Positions 34,954 through 45,557 of a stretch of DNA of 64,000 nt are shown here, in pieces. The position numbers and the translations under genes were made by a program. Position 1 is the stretch's first letter, and each line of letters begins with the position of its first letter. The notes below the pieces were generated by a model. It did no database searches. It had not been told where the DNA came from and saw nothing but the letters and a program-made list of their open reading frames with translations. Source of the stretch: Cryptomeria japonica (Eukaryota; Streptophyta; Pinopsida; Cupressales; Cupressaceae); assembly GCF_030272615.1 (NCBI RefSeq), contig NC_081412.1, positions 668,673,852 to 668,737,851 of the forward strand, in the 5' to 3' direction.

Positions 34954-35697
34954 AGACAATGCAGCTTGTCACATTGTTTCAAAGAAGATAAGATGAACTG
35001 ATACAGAGTTGCCCCAAGATGCGAATGATATGCCTCCTCGAGAGATTGGATGAAAATGTGTGGAAAGACCACAGACAATCTCTCGATAAGAAAGAAAGGC
35101 TAGAATGGACTGACCAGATAAAGTGACAAAGTCACGGGATAACGAAGATTGACACAGGAGACTAGGGCTAGGGTAGTCTATAAGATAGACCACGAGGGAA
35201 ATACATCCTCATTGTCATCTACACCTCCAAGAGATTAGAGTGCAAAGAGAGAAAAGAGTAGCAGCAGTCAGCAACGATGGCCTTGGTTCACAGATTCGAC
35301 CGCGTTCGCTGATTCCAGAGGCCAGCAGAGGCAGGAGAGCTTGTAAGTACCACAAAACCTCCTTGTACTTTGATGCATTTATTGTTGTCATTAATGCATG
35401 CTAGGTAATGTAATAAATGCACGTTTATGCGGTCTAAAAGAGCGTTTATGTCATGAAAGCATGTTTGTGTCCAAAAATGTGAATTTGTGTCTTCTAGGTC
35501 AAATCGACAGTTCTGTGATGAACATATGTTGTCGATTGGATAAGCTGCTGAGAGGATACACTCAAGCAGGTCCTCTAGGGAAGACTAGGATAACAAATAG
35601 GGCAAGGATTGACAATTCTGTGATAGAACATACGTTGCCAATTAGGAAACTACTCAAGAGGATTCACTCAAGCATAGGCCCTAGGATAAGATAGATC
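34954..35697. other. 3' noncoding region of the nested element, before the repeat array
   Basis: Includes a duplicated segment with GACAGTTCTGTGAT(G/A)GAACATA (near 35508) and GACAATTCTGTGATAGAACATA (near 35610). The plus-strand frame 35398-35694 runs through these and has no domain. Confidence 0.4.
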
Positions 35698-36062
35698 AAG
35701 GCACTTTGTGATGAACAATGAGTACCAAGATATAGTACTTTGTGATGAACAGGGAGAACTAAAATATGAGCAACACTTTGTGATGAACAGTGAGTGCAAA
35801 TGTGAGCAGCACTCTGTGATGAACAGGGAGTGCAAAACACGTAGTACTTTGTGATGAATAGGGAGTACCACTAGGATAGAAGCAACACTTTGTGATGAAC
35901 AGTGAGTGTCACTAGGATAGAAGCAACACTTTGTGATGAACAGTGAGTGTCACTAGGATAGATAGCAACACTTTGTGATGAACAGTGAGTGTCACTAGGA
36001 TAGAATGCCATATGCACTTAGATAAAAAGTAGCATTTTGTGATGAACAGTGAATGCCACTAT
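35698..36062 (+). repeat. Minisatellite, nine units with TTTGTGATGAACA core
   Basis: ACTTTGTGATGAACAGTGAG(T) recurs at about 35703, 35736, 35775, 35811, 35845, 35886, 35927, 35969 and 36033, with a spacing of 33-42 bases. Later units add TGTCACTAGGATAGAAGCAA. It lies directly upstream of the Plant Mobile Domain frame on the same strand. Confidence 0.88.
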
Positions 36063-36143
36063 GACTGACATGATTGATTTGCTTGACTGCAGGAGTATTT
36101 GCCTATGCTAGAGTCATGGGAGAGATTCCCATTGACATAGAGA

Positions 36144-36580
36144 TTGCAACCTGAGCTGACCTTCGAGGACCACGCGGCTATTGAGGCTATGGGTCTGAGA
36201 CATATTCTGTATGTGCCTGAGTTTTGGGTGAACATGGGACTGCTGACTGCACTGGTGGAGAGGTGGCACTCTGAGACTTGTACTTTTCATTTGTCGATGG
36301 GTGAGATGACAGTCACCCTAGAGGATGTATACAGGATTATGCGGATACCAATTGATGGGGAGCTGATTCCGTATGATCGAGACGGAGACAGGGATGCCCT
36401 TAGATGAGTGTTCTAGGATCCGGGACTGGAGATGAGGGTGGGACATGTGGCATGGGATACCATGACATGGACAGGATTAGCACTACTAATAGTGTTGGCA
36501 GGAGTTATCAGTGGGTTCCTCCATCCGGATAGGGTGACATGAGGGGTGGTTGTAAAGGACACAGGGGCCAGGAGAGATGA
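36144..36580 (+). pseudogene. Plant Mobile Domain (MAIN-like) reading frame, antisense in the nested element
   Basis: The frame reads LTFEDHAAIEAMGL, then LLTALVERWHSETCTFHLS and GEMTVTLEDVYRIMRIPIDG, the core of the PMD family (Arabidopsis MAIN/MAIL proteins). In those, a W-x-x-E-T-x-T-F-H segment precedes GEMT-x-TLEDV. After 36407 the frame continues (VGHVAWDTMTWTGLA, then FLHPDRVT) but contains two TGA and one TAG codon, each one C-to-T change from CGA or CAG. No ATG lies at the visible start. PMD is known both in cellular silencing proteins and in plant transposons, sometimes as an antisense extra frame in Tat-like elements. Here it is opposite to gag and probably not functional. Confidence 0.82.
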
Positions 36581-37753
36581 TCTTGGGGCGGGTCCTTCTA
36601 GGGCTCAAACTCTGTCGAGGCCAGCTGGCTTTGAGGGAGGGAGTTCATCATAGCCGTAGAGGGCTCCCTATGTATCAGTATTGTATCATTTTTGTATGAT
36701 GATGTAGACACCTGTGGGTGATTGTAGCCATATGATTTTGACATCATTGTATCATGACACTTTATATATATATATATATATGAGATGATTCATCTTTGCG
36801 GCAGCTATATGCATGTGTACCTATGTGATGTATGTTCTTATGTGATGCTTATGATATGGATGCAAATATGTATATGATGCAATGCAATATTTTTTTCTTT
36901 TATGTTTTTGCATGTTATGCATGATGCAAATGTGAATGTATGTAATGCAGATGAATATGATAATGCAAATGTAAATTGTGCTAACAGGTGTTGTGTGCAG
37001 GATGTGATGCAGTTGTGATATCTATATTTATGTATGAAATGCTTATATGTGGTAATGCAGGTGCAACTACATGAAATGCAAATGTTTTTGGCGTGTCATT
37101 ATACTCAGTCATGTGATAGCAGGCTATGCGGACTCGAGAAGGATGATGGAAGTCAATCAAGAAAGGGGGATGAAAGATAGAAGATATGAAAGTGAAAGAG
37201 CTTCTTGTGTGTTATCATCATTGAGCTTTATTATGGCAAGTAGGTTATGACAATCGAGGCATATGTTTGACCCAGAAAGTCATTGTACCTGTTTGCATGG
37301 AGATAAGACAATCACAAACAAGGAATGCCCCAGTTCATACTAGACTCACAGTGTCCTCATATCCTTGGACAAGTCATAGCATTACTAAGAGACAATCCAC
37401 AGACAACAAATACAAATAGGTGATGATACCCCATCCTCGCCTTTCTAGTCAAAGACATCCTGGAGATAGAATCTCTAGTCAGAGACATCCCGGAAAAGCT
37501 AAAAGACATGTCACCAAAAAAGATGAAACCAAAAGAAAACCAAGACTCGACACCACATCCAATGTAGTCCTCAAGTTTAGTGTCTCTTGTCACTTGTATA
37601 AGTCTTATTTGATTGTGGTCACAATGTTTACTTTCACAAAAATGATAGATAGCACGAAACCATATGTTGTCTGAGTTTGTTGAAAGATTTGATTTGTTGA
37701 AGCCCATTGTTGCTGCTGTCTCATCTGAAACTGACTGAATCCATGAAACTGAT
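36581..37753. other. Noncoding 3' region with (AT)n and TGATGC-rich DNA
   Basis: (TA)n at about 36762-36782, then 300 bases rich in ATGCAAATG, TGATGC and TATGTGATG (36790-37085). A duplicated AGTCA(A/G)AGACATCC(T/C)GGA segment lies near 37448 and 37482. The corresponding stretch in the third element (57.3-58.3 kb) has the same character. Confidence 0.5.
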
Positions 37754-38060
37754 ACTTTATTGCGGAGAAGACGGAACTTTATTGCGGATTGGCAATGCAA
37801 GATGTTGCTTTATTGCGGATTGTGCACGGATAGACTGAAGGAAGCTGGAAGAAACTGTACTCCTCGAAACATGTGATGTTCTTAGTTCCACACCCATCAC
37901 TAGACGTAGGATTTGCCTTAGCCACAGATAGGATCTAATTTTATTATGGATGGAAAGGGAGGTGAAAAGGGAGGTTTATTATGAATGGCTAACCAATCTT
38001 GGGTAGACCAATAACAAGCCATGATGGGAATGTGTAAGTTTATTATGAACGAATAGGTTG
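37754..38060 (+). repeat. Degenerate TTTATTGCGGAT / TTTATTATGGAT repeat
   Basis: TTTATTGCGGA occurs three times at about 28-31-base spacing (37756-37830), followed by TTTATTATGGATGG, TTTATTATGAATGG and TTTATTATGAACGA (37938-38055). Confidence 0.6.
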
Positions 38061-38369
38061 TGAGTGTGTGCAAAGTGAAGGATGAAAGTGAATCCTGAAG
38101 GAGGGAGGAGCAATGTCTCTACGCATGGCGCTAGTGACCCAGTTTTCACCATGGTACTTGCCCAGGGCGCCACCGAAGTGGTTTTCACCGTTGGACGAAA
38201 TTATTTCTCTTTACTTTTTTTTTATTTTTCAATGTTTTTTGTGTCACAAGGCGCCTGTTTGCCAGGTTTTCACCAAGTAACGATTTTTTTTGTTTTATAA
38301 TTTTTTTTGTATTTTTCAATTTTTTTATTTTTTTGTATTTTTGAATTAGGATATTCCAAAGAGCTATGT
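38061..38369. other. T-rich 3' region with CAGTTTTCACC / GGTTTTCACC motifs
   Basis: AGTTTTCACC, TGGTTTTCACC and AGGTTTTCACC occur near 38138, 38178 and 38262 beside GGCGCC or GGCGCC-like strings. A long T-rich tract follows (38205-38335). The same arrangement (GCGCCTGTTGCC, AAGTTTTCAC, T-rich tract) is at 58640-58740 in the third element. Confidence 0.5.
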
Positions 38370-38640
38370 GTAGAACCTGCGAAGGTGCATGTTGTTGATA
38401 GGATCCTCCAAAGGTTCACCTTCTGTAGTTGAGAGCTGATATGCCCCAGATCCATATGCTACTGTAATGATGTAAGGACCAAGCCAGTTTGGTTCGAACT
38501 TGCCCTTCTTCTCTCTGTCTTGCTAATTTTTAGGATTTTCTCTGAGAACTAAGTCACCCACCTCAAATGTATGAGATTTAACCTTGTGATTGTAACTGCA
38601 TTGTTCCTTGATTGAATGATGTGTAGCTTGAGTGACTGTC
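38370..38640 (-). pseudogene. Integrase C-terminal tail fused into the gag-protease frame
   Basis: The minus strand reads HKVKSHTFEVGDLVLRENP, a TAG stop, then KKGKFEPNWLGPYII, GSGAYQLSTTEGEPL and INNMHLRRFYT before TAG. This is the conserved end of Ty3/gypsy integrase (G-D-L-V-L and K-x-P-W-x-G-P-Y type motifs). The catalytic core and all of reverse transcriptase and RNase H are missing upstream. Confidence 0.82.
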
Positions 38641-39344
38641 TTCCTTGATGAAGGAACTGAGATAGAATTACTAGTGCGTGGACTACATAGGCCCATATGT
38701 GTGTCACCTAAAGAAGTTTGGGCATCCTTGATAACAAAGTCCTTCAAGGAAGCTCCATTAAAGTTCCATGATGTATCGCCAAAAGGAAAAGGATGTGCGG
38801 AACAAGTGGATGAGTTATGAAGGCTTATGACTGTGAAAAGAAGTGAAAGTAGGATAGCATGATGGAGACTTAGGATCAACAAGTATGCTTTTTGACTTGA
38901 AATTTTAGAACTTTTGCCCCCAGTTATTTTGATATTAGGGGAGATCAACTCTTGTTCTTTTTGATTGATAGGATTTTTATCCTTGACTTTGATTTTTGCA
39001 GAGTCCAATAGCTTTTGATTTTGATTTGGACTAAAGGACTTCTCTTTATTTTTGACTTTAAGATTTTTCTTTTCAAAGCTTGATTTTTGATCCCCAATGA
39101 GTAAGGGCTTTTGTAATTCTTGTTGATCCAAGTCTGGAAGTGGAGTGGAAATGGAATGAGTGGATGATATGGTAAGGCTATGTGAGCTCTCAAGAGGCCT
39201 GGTGATATGCTCAATAGATTCTTTGTTGGAACCACTCTTAGGACTATTGATATCAAGAGTTGCTTGCACTACTAGAGGAGATTTGCATTCAGACTTAGTA
39301 GCCACAACACTAGGTGGTTCACACCCAATTCCTTGATATTGCAA
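38523..39344 (-). pseudogene. Mosaic linker frame between protease and integrase tail
   Basis: A 273-codon open stretch in the same frame as gag and protease. It begins polar and Ser/Lys-rich (39344-38920), then has a hydrophobic segment, LLILSLHHAILLSLLFTVIS, at about 38890-38830 that could cross a membrane. An unrecognised part follows (DTSWNFNGASLKDF), and then the integrase tail from 38640. The hydrophobic and following part match no gypsy domain I know. They may be a captured host fragment or the deletion scar of pol. Confidence 0.5.
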
Positions 39345-39548
39345 ATTGTTTGTAGATTATTCATGTTGACTGAATGTGTTAGGAGATAGTGGGAGTTGCT
39401 CAACATGAAATATATACTCACCACATCCCATGTCTTTAAACTTGAAATTTTCTTTGATCTCTGCTTGTTTTGATGTAAAAGCTTTCAAGGATTCTGGATC
39501 CACATATGTTGATGAAGGAATAGCTTCTCGATTGATTGGGATTGTTAT

Positions 39549-39930
39549 TTATGACCGAGGTTGCAGATTGTTGCAATATATGAATGGATTTGGATCCGCT
39601 TTGACGGTCACTTCAACTCCATTATGTGGAAACTTGATACATCGATGATATGTAGATGGTACTGCGCTCATCTCATGAATCCAAGGACATCCTAGCAATA
39701 TGTTGTATGTGAGATCCAGGTCTAGGACTTGACAAACCACATCCTTTGTAACTGGCCCAACTCTGAGAGGTAAGGTGACTGTACCCTTGGATGAACTCTC
39801 TTCATCATCATATGCTTTGATAGTTATTTTGTTTGTAGAATTCACAGCTTTGTCAGAATATCCCAATTGTTTAATTGTGCTCAATGTACAAATGTTTAGA
39901 CCAGCTCCTCCATCTATCAGGACTCATTTT
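39549..39930 (-). pseudogene. Protease of the nested element
   Basis: The active-site region reads VLIDGGAGLNICTLSTIKQL (D-G-G instead of the usual D-T/S-G), then GTVTLPLRVGPVTKDVVCQV, NILLGCPWIHEM and HRCIKFPHNG. This is a complete Tat-type retropepsin. Two TGA codons lie just before VLID and a TAA after QPRS; each is one C-to-T change from CGA or CAA. It is in frame with gag upstream. Confidence 0.85.
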
Positions 39931-42470
39931 ATTCAATGTTTATGTATGAAGGCTTCGATGTGTAAAGGTGCATTATGTGGCTGACTTACGGAGGCGTCAT
40001 CGACTTCTGTGAATGTAAGGGAGTGTGGAATGGAAAGGTATCCCACCATGGCTTGAAACTGGTCCACATTTAGATCAGTAGGAACGACAGTGTCTCTCAA
40101 GATTTTGTCAAGAATATCTTTATGTGCAGGGGATATGCGTAATAGCTCAAGGATGGATATGAGTGCGGGTGTCTTCCCTAACTGTTCTACAAGGTCATAC
40201 TCAGGTTTGGTTGATGAGGAAGTGGTGTTTTTGGTTGGAGCACCTTGCAAAGTGAATTTACCTTGACGGGTTGTAACATGACATTCAGAGGTAGGTTCGG
40301 AAGAAGATCCAACACCTTTTAGGACAATCTTGGGTCTTCGGGTAGAATTCTCAGGGTTTCTGTCCTTGATGATAATGGTAGAGACGTAATTGTCCATTGA
40401 AATGTGATTGATAGTTGAATCATAGTTGTAGGTTGCTCTGGTATAGTTGGTTTGGTCATCTATGGCTTTAGCTTTTCCCTTGTCATGCTTTGGGAATGGT
40501 TCCTTAAACATCTCATGTTCTTGATTGGATGAGGGTCCCTCAATCTCAATGTCACCTCTATCAATGAGATCTTGTATGATGTTCTTCAGTCGATGGCAAT
40601 TTCCTGTCTTATGACCCTTGCTCTTATGAAATTCACAATATTCATCATCATTCCACCAATTTGGTTTAACCTTTGGTTCATATGGAGGAAAATCTGGAAC
40701 TGTGATTACCTTGTTTGCCACTAGCTTCTTGAAGACTGACTCAAGTGGTTCTCCCAATGGAGTGTACTTCCTCCGTGATTTAGAAGTTGTTTGAGTATTC
40801 ACCTGATTTGATCCAGAAAAAATGAATTTGGGTCGCACTGTGTTGGCATCAACAACACCATCATTGACTATGTTCTTGTTTTTATTCCAAAATCTTGGCT
40901 TGTCTTTTCCTTTAAAGTCATCTTTGTTTTCCTTGAATATCTTAATGACTCCTTGTTCAATTAGGACATTCTTTGTTGCTAAGCCTTTTTCAATGATGTC
41001 CTTGAAGGTGGACAAACAAGCTTTCCTTAGATCATAGCCAATGTCTTTGTTAACATTCTGGGTGAACATTTCTACCATTTGTTTTTGTGGAATTTCACAA
41101 GAGCATCTGCTGGCTAGATTTCTCCATCTTTGTAAAAATGATGCAAAAGACTCTCCCTCTTTTTGCTTGTTGTTGCACAAAGTGGTGACTGATATGTTTG
41201 TCTCTATGTTGTAGGAGAAATGTTGAATAAATGCCTTTGCTAAGTCACCCCATGACTTAATTCTAGGTGGAAGTTGGGAGAACCATTCCATAGCTTGATC
41301 ACCTAGGCTTTGTGGGAATAATCTCATCAAATATGTCTCTTCTGCTGCTATCTCAATGCAAGCTATGAAAAACTATCTTATGTGTGCCTTAGGATCCCCT
41401 TTTCCTCTATACTTATCAAATTTAGGTGTCACAAAGTGTGTAGGAAAAGGAGGCATTGGAATGCTCTTGTCAAATGGATAAGGACATATGTCTCTCATTG
41501 TGTATGTTGGCTTCAGTGTATTTATGTCCTCCATTTTCTTTTGTAAGTCCCTGACTTGTTGCTCCAAATTGCTCTTAGGTGGAGATCAACTTCTTGGACC
41601 ATACCCTATGCTTGAGGCACCAATTGGAGGAGGAGCATGTTGCATACATGGATGATATTGATCATACACATGTTCATATGGAGGAGGTCTATAGTGATGC
41701 TACATATATGGACCACTTGGTATAGATTCCTGTTGAGGACCACAATATCTATTTTGTCCATGTATACCATACTCTACAGGCATGTCATGTTCTAATGTAT
41801 TGCCCCCAAATTTGACACGGGGTTTCCTTGTGTCCAAAATTTGAGCATGCCTTTGAATATCCAATTGCTTTGGTGGTTGATCCTTAGCGTTGATATGTGA
41901 TTGAGCATATTTCTCTGCATAAGACTTCCATAATGGTCTGCGAAGGTGAGTATCATATGCTTGACCATGTGTGTATGGGACCTCTAGTTTTTGAAACAAA
42001 GATGATGGTGATTCAGGTACCATATGTGGTCCTCTATTGCCTCCACTATTAGGCCTTCTTTGATCCATGTTGGAGTGAGTTTGTTGCAAAGGTCGATTTT
42101 CCATTATTTACGACATGTCAAAATCATGAGGTATCTTGGCTCCACTTTGTGCCATCATTTGTAAGAAGTATTGTCTATCCCTCCTCATTATTTCCTCAAC
42201 CAATCGATTGAAACGGGGATCCATAATGGATTCTTCCACATCTGCTGAATGTACTGAAAAGTTGTCCATATCATCATTGTGTGTATCATTGTTGTTTGTA
42301 GTGTCCATGTTCTCAACATTTGGAATGTTTCTATAGGCATCCATGTCAGGTAATGTAGTATGATCAGAATTGAAAAAGATATCATTGTCATACTCATAAG
42401 AACTCATGTTTACAGACTCTTGAGCCTCTTTAGTTTCTCTCCTAGATTTTTGAAGACGGGTTTCAACCAT
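39931..42470 (-). pseudogene. gag of the nested element
   Basis: One frame from ATG 42470 to the protease. The capsid core is intact at 41330-40950: LGDQAMEWFSQLPPRIKSWG and SFASFLQRWRNLASR. A zinc-knuckle-like C-x-x-H-x4-H-x4-C motif is at about 40655-40610 (CEFHKSKGHKTGNC). In-frame stops: TAA at 42107-42105, TAG at 41699-41697, TGA near 41590 and TAG near 41372. Each is explained by C-to-T in CAA, CAG or CGA. No frameshift is needed. The longest uninterrupted part is 465 codons (41330-39933). Gag would form the cytoplasmic particle; as it stands translation stops early. Confidence 0.88.
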
Positions 42471-42959
42471 GAACTAGGTATTGACCGAGATGTGTGAGAC
42501 TAGATGAAAATGGAATAAGTATGGAAGATCAAGGGTTGGATGGAATGTAAATGAATCTGAGGTGTACTTGCAATGTCCAAAGTGTAAGACCAAGTATGTA
42601 TGTAGTAGAGTAGTTGTGACTTCCAAAGAGAGGATAGTTTCTCTTGATGAGGTAAGTTGACCTTGACTCTAAGTAAGACCAAATGAGACCCAAAGGTGAT
42701 AGACCTTGATGAGGGACTTAGCAAAATGTTGTTGTATGTAGTGTGTTGACAAAGTATGATGAGGACAAGCAAGTGACCTTTTGACTCAAGTTTAGACAAA
42801 TGTGAATGTAATGTAAGATGTAAAGCAATGATGGACTGTGTGAGACCCAAAGACAAGTTGAATGCTAAATGAAACTTGGAGAAACAACCTAGGAAGCTCA
42901 AGAATTCCGAAACTGACTGTGTTTTTTTGCTGGACTGTAACAATTTTTGTTTTTTTTTC

Positions 42960-43170
42960 AATTTTGATCATAGATGCGCCTATATACTGCACAAACGCGA
43001 TTTCCTGACACAAACGTGATTCTGTTTAACACAGACGCGTTTCTGAGATTTTTATAAAGTGCACTGTTGATTCTGGGGACATAGACGTGTTTTTGCCCTT
43101 CACAGACGCGGTTATACAACACAGACGTTATTATGTCAGACACAGACGTGTTTATGCAAAATTTGTGCAA
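42960..43170. repeat. Degenerate repeat with ACAGACGCG core, cluster 1
   Basis: ACACAAACGTGATT, ACACAGACGCGTTT, ACATAGACGTGTTT, CACAGACGCGGTTA, ACACAGACGTTATT and ACACAGACGTGTTT follow at about 20-30-base spacing. Confidence 0.72.
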
Positions 43171-44369
43171 TTTTTTTCAATCTGTGAAGTCATTTTGTTG
43201 TGACCAAATCTGACTGTTTGACTATTTTTCATGACAAGAGGACACAATGTTGATGTAGACCCAATGTTTGCAAGTGTCTAGACTCCAAAATGACTCCAAT
43301 AAAAAGTGTGTTGTTTGATGTAAAAATGTTTTGCATACACTTGAAGATACAAAAGGCACAATGTTTTGTTGTTTGGTCTTGAATGTTTTGAATGTTTAAA
43401 ATAAGTCAAGCACAATTCTTATCGTTGGCCAAGACAATAGTTGTTGATCCCACATGGGGTTTTACCCCTAAGGCTACACTATTCAGAGCGGATACTTAGA
43501 TGCTTGACCTCACTGGCTCCACCCTGGGCACTCACTTCTCAGGTCAGCCAAGCATCAGTCCCCATGAAAACTCCCCGTGGTGAACTTTGTATCTCTACTA
43601 AGAACCGTATGTGTGTGTGCCACTACCAGAGGTCCGACCTCCTACCCCAACAACTAGAAGGATTTGGGCTTCTAAAACAAAAAGGTGCTAGTAAGGGCAT
43701 CCGCTCGTGTGGCCATACATGCGGCACTTTCAACTCTGTAAATACAGAAGGCTCCCAGCCGGTAGGGGTTACGCCCTACAACTGATCAAATAAATTTGTT
43801 CAAACGGGTTTATGGGGAGACAGAGTGTCGGTATGAACTAATCAGCACACGTTATCCATAGTTTTCACCATGAATATAGTTGTTTATAGTGGTTCAAAAG
43901 AGGTGGGTTTTCCTCACTACCACTTGGGTCGTTCTCTTCTCACTAGTAGTCCTAATGACCACATGGGAAGATAGGCCCTCTAAAGATTAAACAAAAAGAG
44001 CCTATTGCTCAAGACACAAAAGACAATGATTCAATTTTAGTGCACCAATTGAAGTGTTTGCTAGTCTATGAAAACAAGGCACATAATAAAAATCCAAAAA
44101 CCCTTGCCAATGACCTGCAACAAAGAGTTGTTAGTAGTTTGGATTGTTTCAAATAATCACCCCTTCCTGCAAGCACACAAGTTAGGTAAATTTTAAATCC
44201 AAAAGACTTTGTGAAAATAGGGGCCTTCAACAAAAATGATTTTGCTTTCAAGACAAGCTGCACCAATTTCGTTAGCTAGATCTGAAAATGTTAGCTCAAA
44301 ATAAACCAGATCTGAAACCTTAAATGCAAAACTCAAAACCAAATCAATAAACCCCCAAAAAATTTGAAA

Positions 44370-44620
44370 CCGATGTGCACAGACACGGTTACCTTCGACA
44401 CAGACGTGACTTAATGACGCAGATGCGGTTATGTGAGACACAGACGCTGCTCCAAAACCCAGACATGACTTCTGGACACAGACATGTCTAAAAACACCGC
44501 AGACGCGACTGAGGAACACAAATGCGGTTTCCAAAATCTGCAAAATAAAATGCTGTCGATAACATAGACGTGATTCCAAATGTCGTAGACGTGCCAGAAA
44601 ATCAAAAACGCGATCTGAAA
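44370..44620. repeat. Degenerate repeat with ACAGACGCG core, cluster 2
   Basis: ACAGACACGGTTA, ACACAGACGTGACT, ACGCAGATGCGGTTA, ACACAGACGCTGCT, ACACAGACATGTCT, CGCAGACGCGACT, ACATAGACGTGATT and others. Same orientation and core as cluster 1. Confidence 0.72.
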
Positions 44621-44724
44621 GTACGCAAATGTGAAAATATCAAAATGTTGTCGAAAATGTCAGATCTGCAACTTCAAAACACAAAATCTGCAACAAGGAT
44701 GTTAAATGCAAAAAGGGACAAGAG

Positions 44725-44744
44725 TCCCATCGGGCGTGCCAAAA
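44725..44744 (-). other. Primer-binding site of the nested element
   Basis: Minus strand TTTTGGCACGCCCGATGGGA directly after the LTR end ATATACA. TGGCACGCCC-type sites are seen in Tat-like plant elements. Confidence 0.65.
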
Positions 44745-45552
44745 TGTATATGGTGAAAATGGATAACAATAAAAACGATATTGAAAGGCTAAATGAATTC
44801 AACCACAAAACCCTAGCCTAACAACAACAAAGATCCACCATAACATATGAAGATTACCTAAGACAATGCAAATCAAATCAAATCACAAAGATTATACCAT
44901 CACATGTCCAATAGGGTTTGGATCTCCATTCTTCCTATCTCCATTGATCTTGCTTGATATATTTGCTCTCAGATTTTATGTGTGCACAAGAGCTCAACAA
45001 AGAACGGAATGTGGTTGCAAGTATGATCGCATATGTTCAAAAGCATAGTGTAGTCAAGTAGTCAATGGGGGGCTGAATGCATAGATTGATTAGAATGATT
45101 GATTAGGGTTTGATAATGAAGGAAGCATCTCCTTATATAGAAGACACTATATGAAATGGAGGGATAAGATTGAGAGATGTAAAAGGAGGTCGGCTATGAT
45201 TAGAGGGTAGGTAAAATAAACAATAAAATAATGAGAGAGTAGGTAGTGTAGGAATTAAGAGATGAATGACATGTGTCATAAGTAGAAAAAGCTAATGAAT
45301 TAATTAAATAAATAAAGATTTATTTAATTAATAGAAGAAGTGGGATCAATTAAATAAATAAGATATTTATTTAATTTAGGAAAAGGATAATTTAAATAAA
45401 TAAATGTATTTAAATGAGAAATAAGGCTAGAAGAGGATAAATGAATTAATTAAATAAATAAAGATTTATTTAATTAATAGAAGAATTAAGTTTAGATAAT
45501 TAAATAAATAAAATATTTATTTAATTAGACTGGACAATTTTGGGTGTCTACA
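44745..45552 (-). repeat. 5' LTR of the nested element
   Basis: Begins TGTATATGGTG and ends GGTGTCTACA. About 98% identical by eye to 34127-34938. TATA box (minus strand TATATAAGG) at 45131-45139. Confidence 0.92.
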
Positions 45553-45557
45553 GGTAC
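45553..45557. repeat. Target-site duplication GGTAC (right)
   Basis: Identical to 34122-34126. Confidence 0.85.

Larger units (their letters stand above)
42471..44724 (-). mobile_element. Leader of the nested element
   Basis: About 2.25 kb between primer-binding site and gag start, with no conserved frame. A structured block at 43441-44000 contains GTAGGGGTTACGCCCTACA (inverted repeat) and a GGGGAGACAGAG segment, and resembles 4900-5470 in the second element. Clusters of an ACAGACGCG repeat lie on both sides (42960-43170 and 44370-44620). Confidence 0.7.
34127..45552 (-). mobile_element. Young nested gypsy-type element lacking polymerase (11.4 kb)
   Basis: LTRs 34127-34938 and 44745-45552 differ by about 14 substitutions and one 4-base indel by eye. 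Five-base duplications GGTAC flank it. A polypurine tract (34939-34953) and primer-binding site (44725-44744) set the direction leftward. In order it holds: leader with repeats (44724-42471), gag (42470-39931), protease (39930-39549), linker (39548-about 38640), integrase C-terminus (about 38640-38370), then 3 kb of repeats with a Plant Mobile Domain frame on the opposite strand (36144-36580). Reverse transcriptase, RNase H and the integrase core are missing. Recent movement despite this implies help in trans. Confidence 0.9.

Noticed and set aside
35698-36062. CRISPR-like array
   Set aside because: Units are contiguous and degenerate, spacers are not unique, no cas genes are present, and the context is a plant retrotransposon.
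39933-41330. Interpretation as a cellular gene or as a virus integrated in the genome
   Set aside because: LTRs, five-base duplications, primer-binding site and polypurine tract define an LTR retrotransposon. No movement protein, envelope or other viral gene is seen.
43441-43785. Plus-strand frame of 114 codons
   Set aside because: It lies in the structured leader block of the nested element, on the opposite strand to gag, and the homologous block at 4.9-5.6 kb has no such frame.
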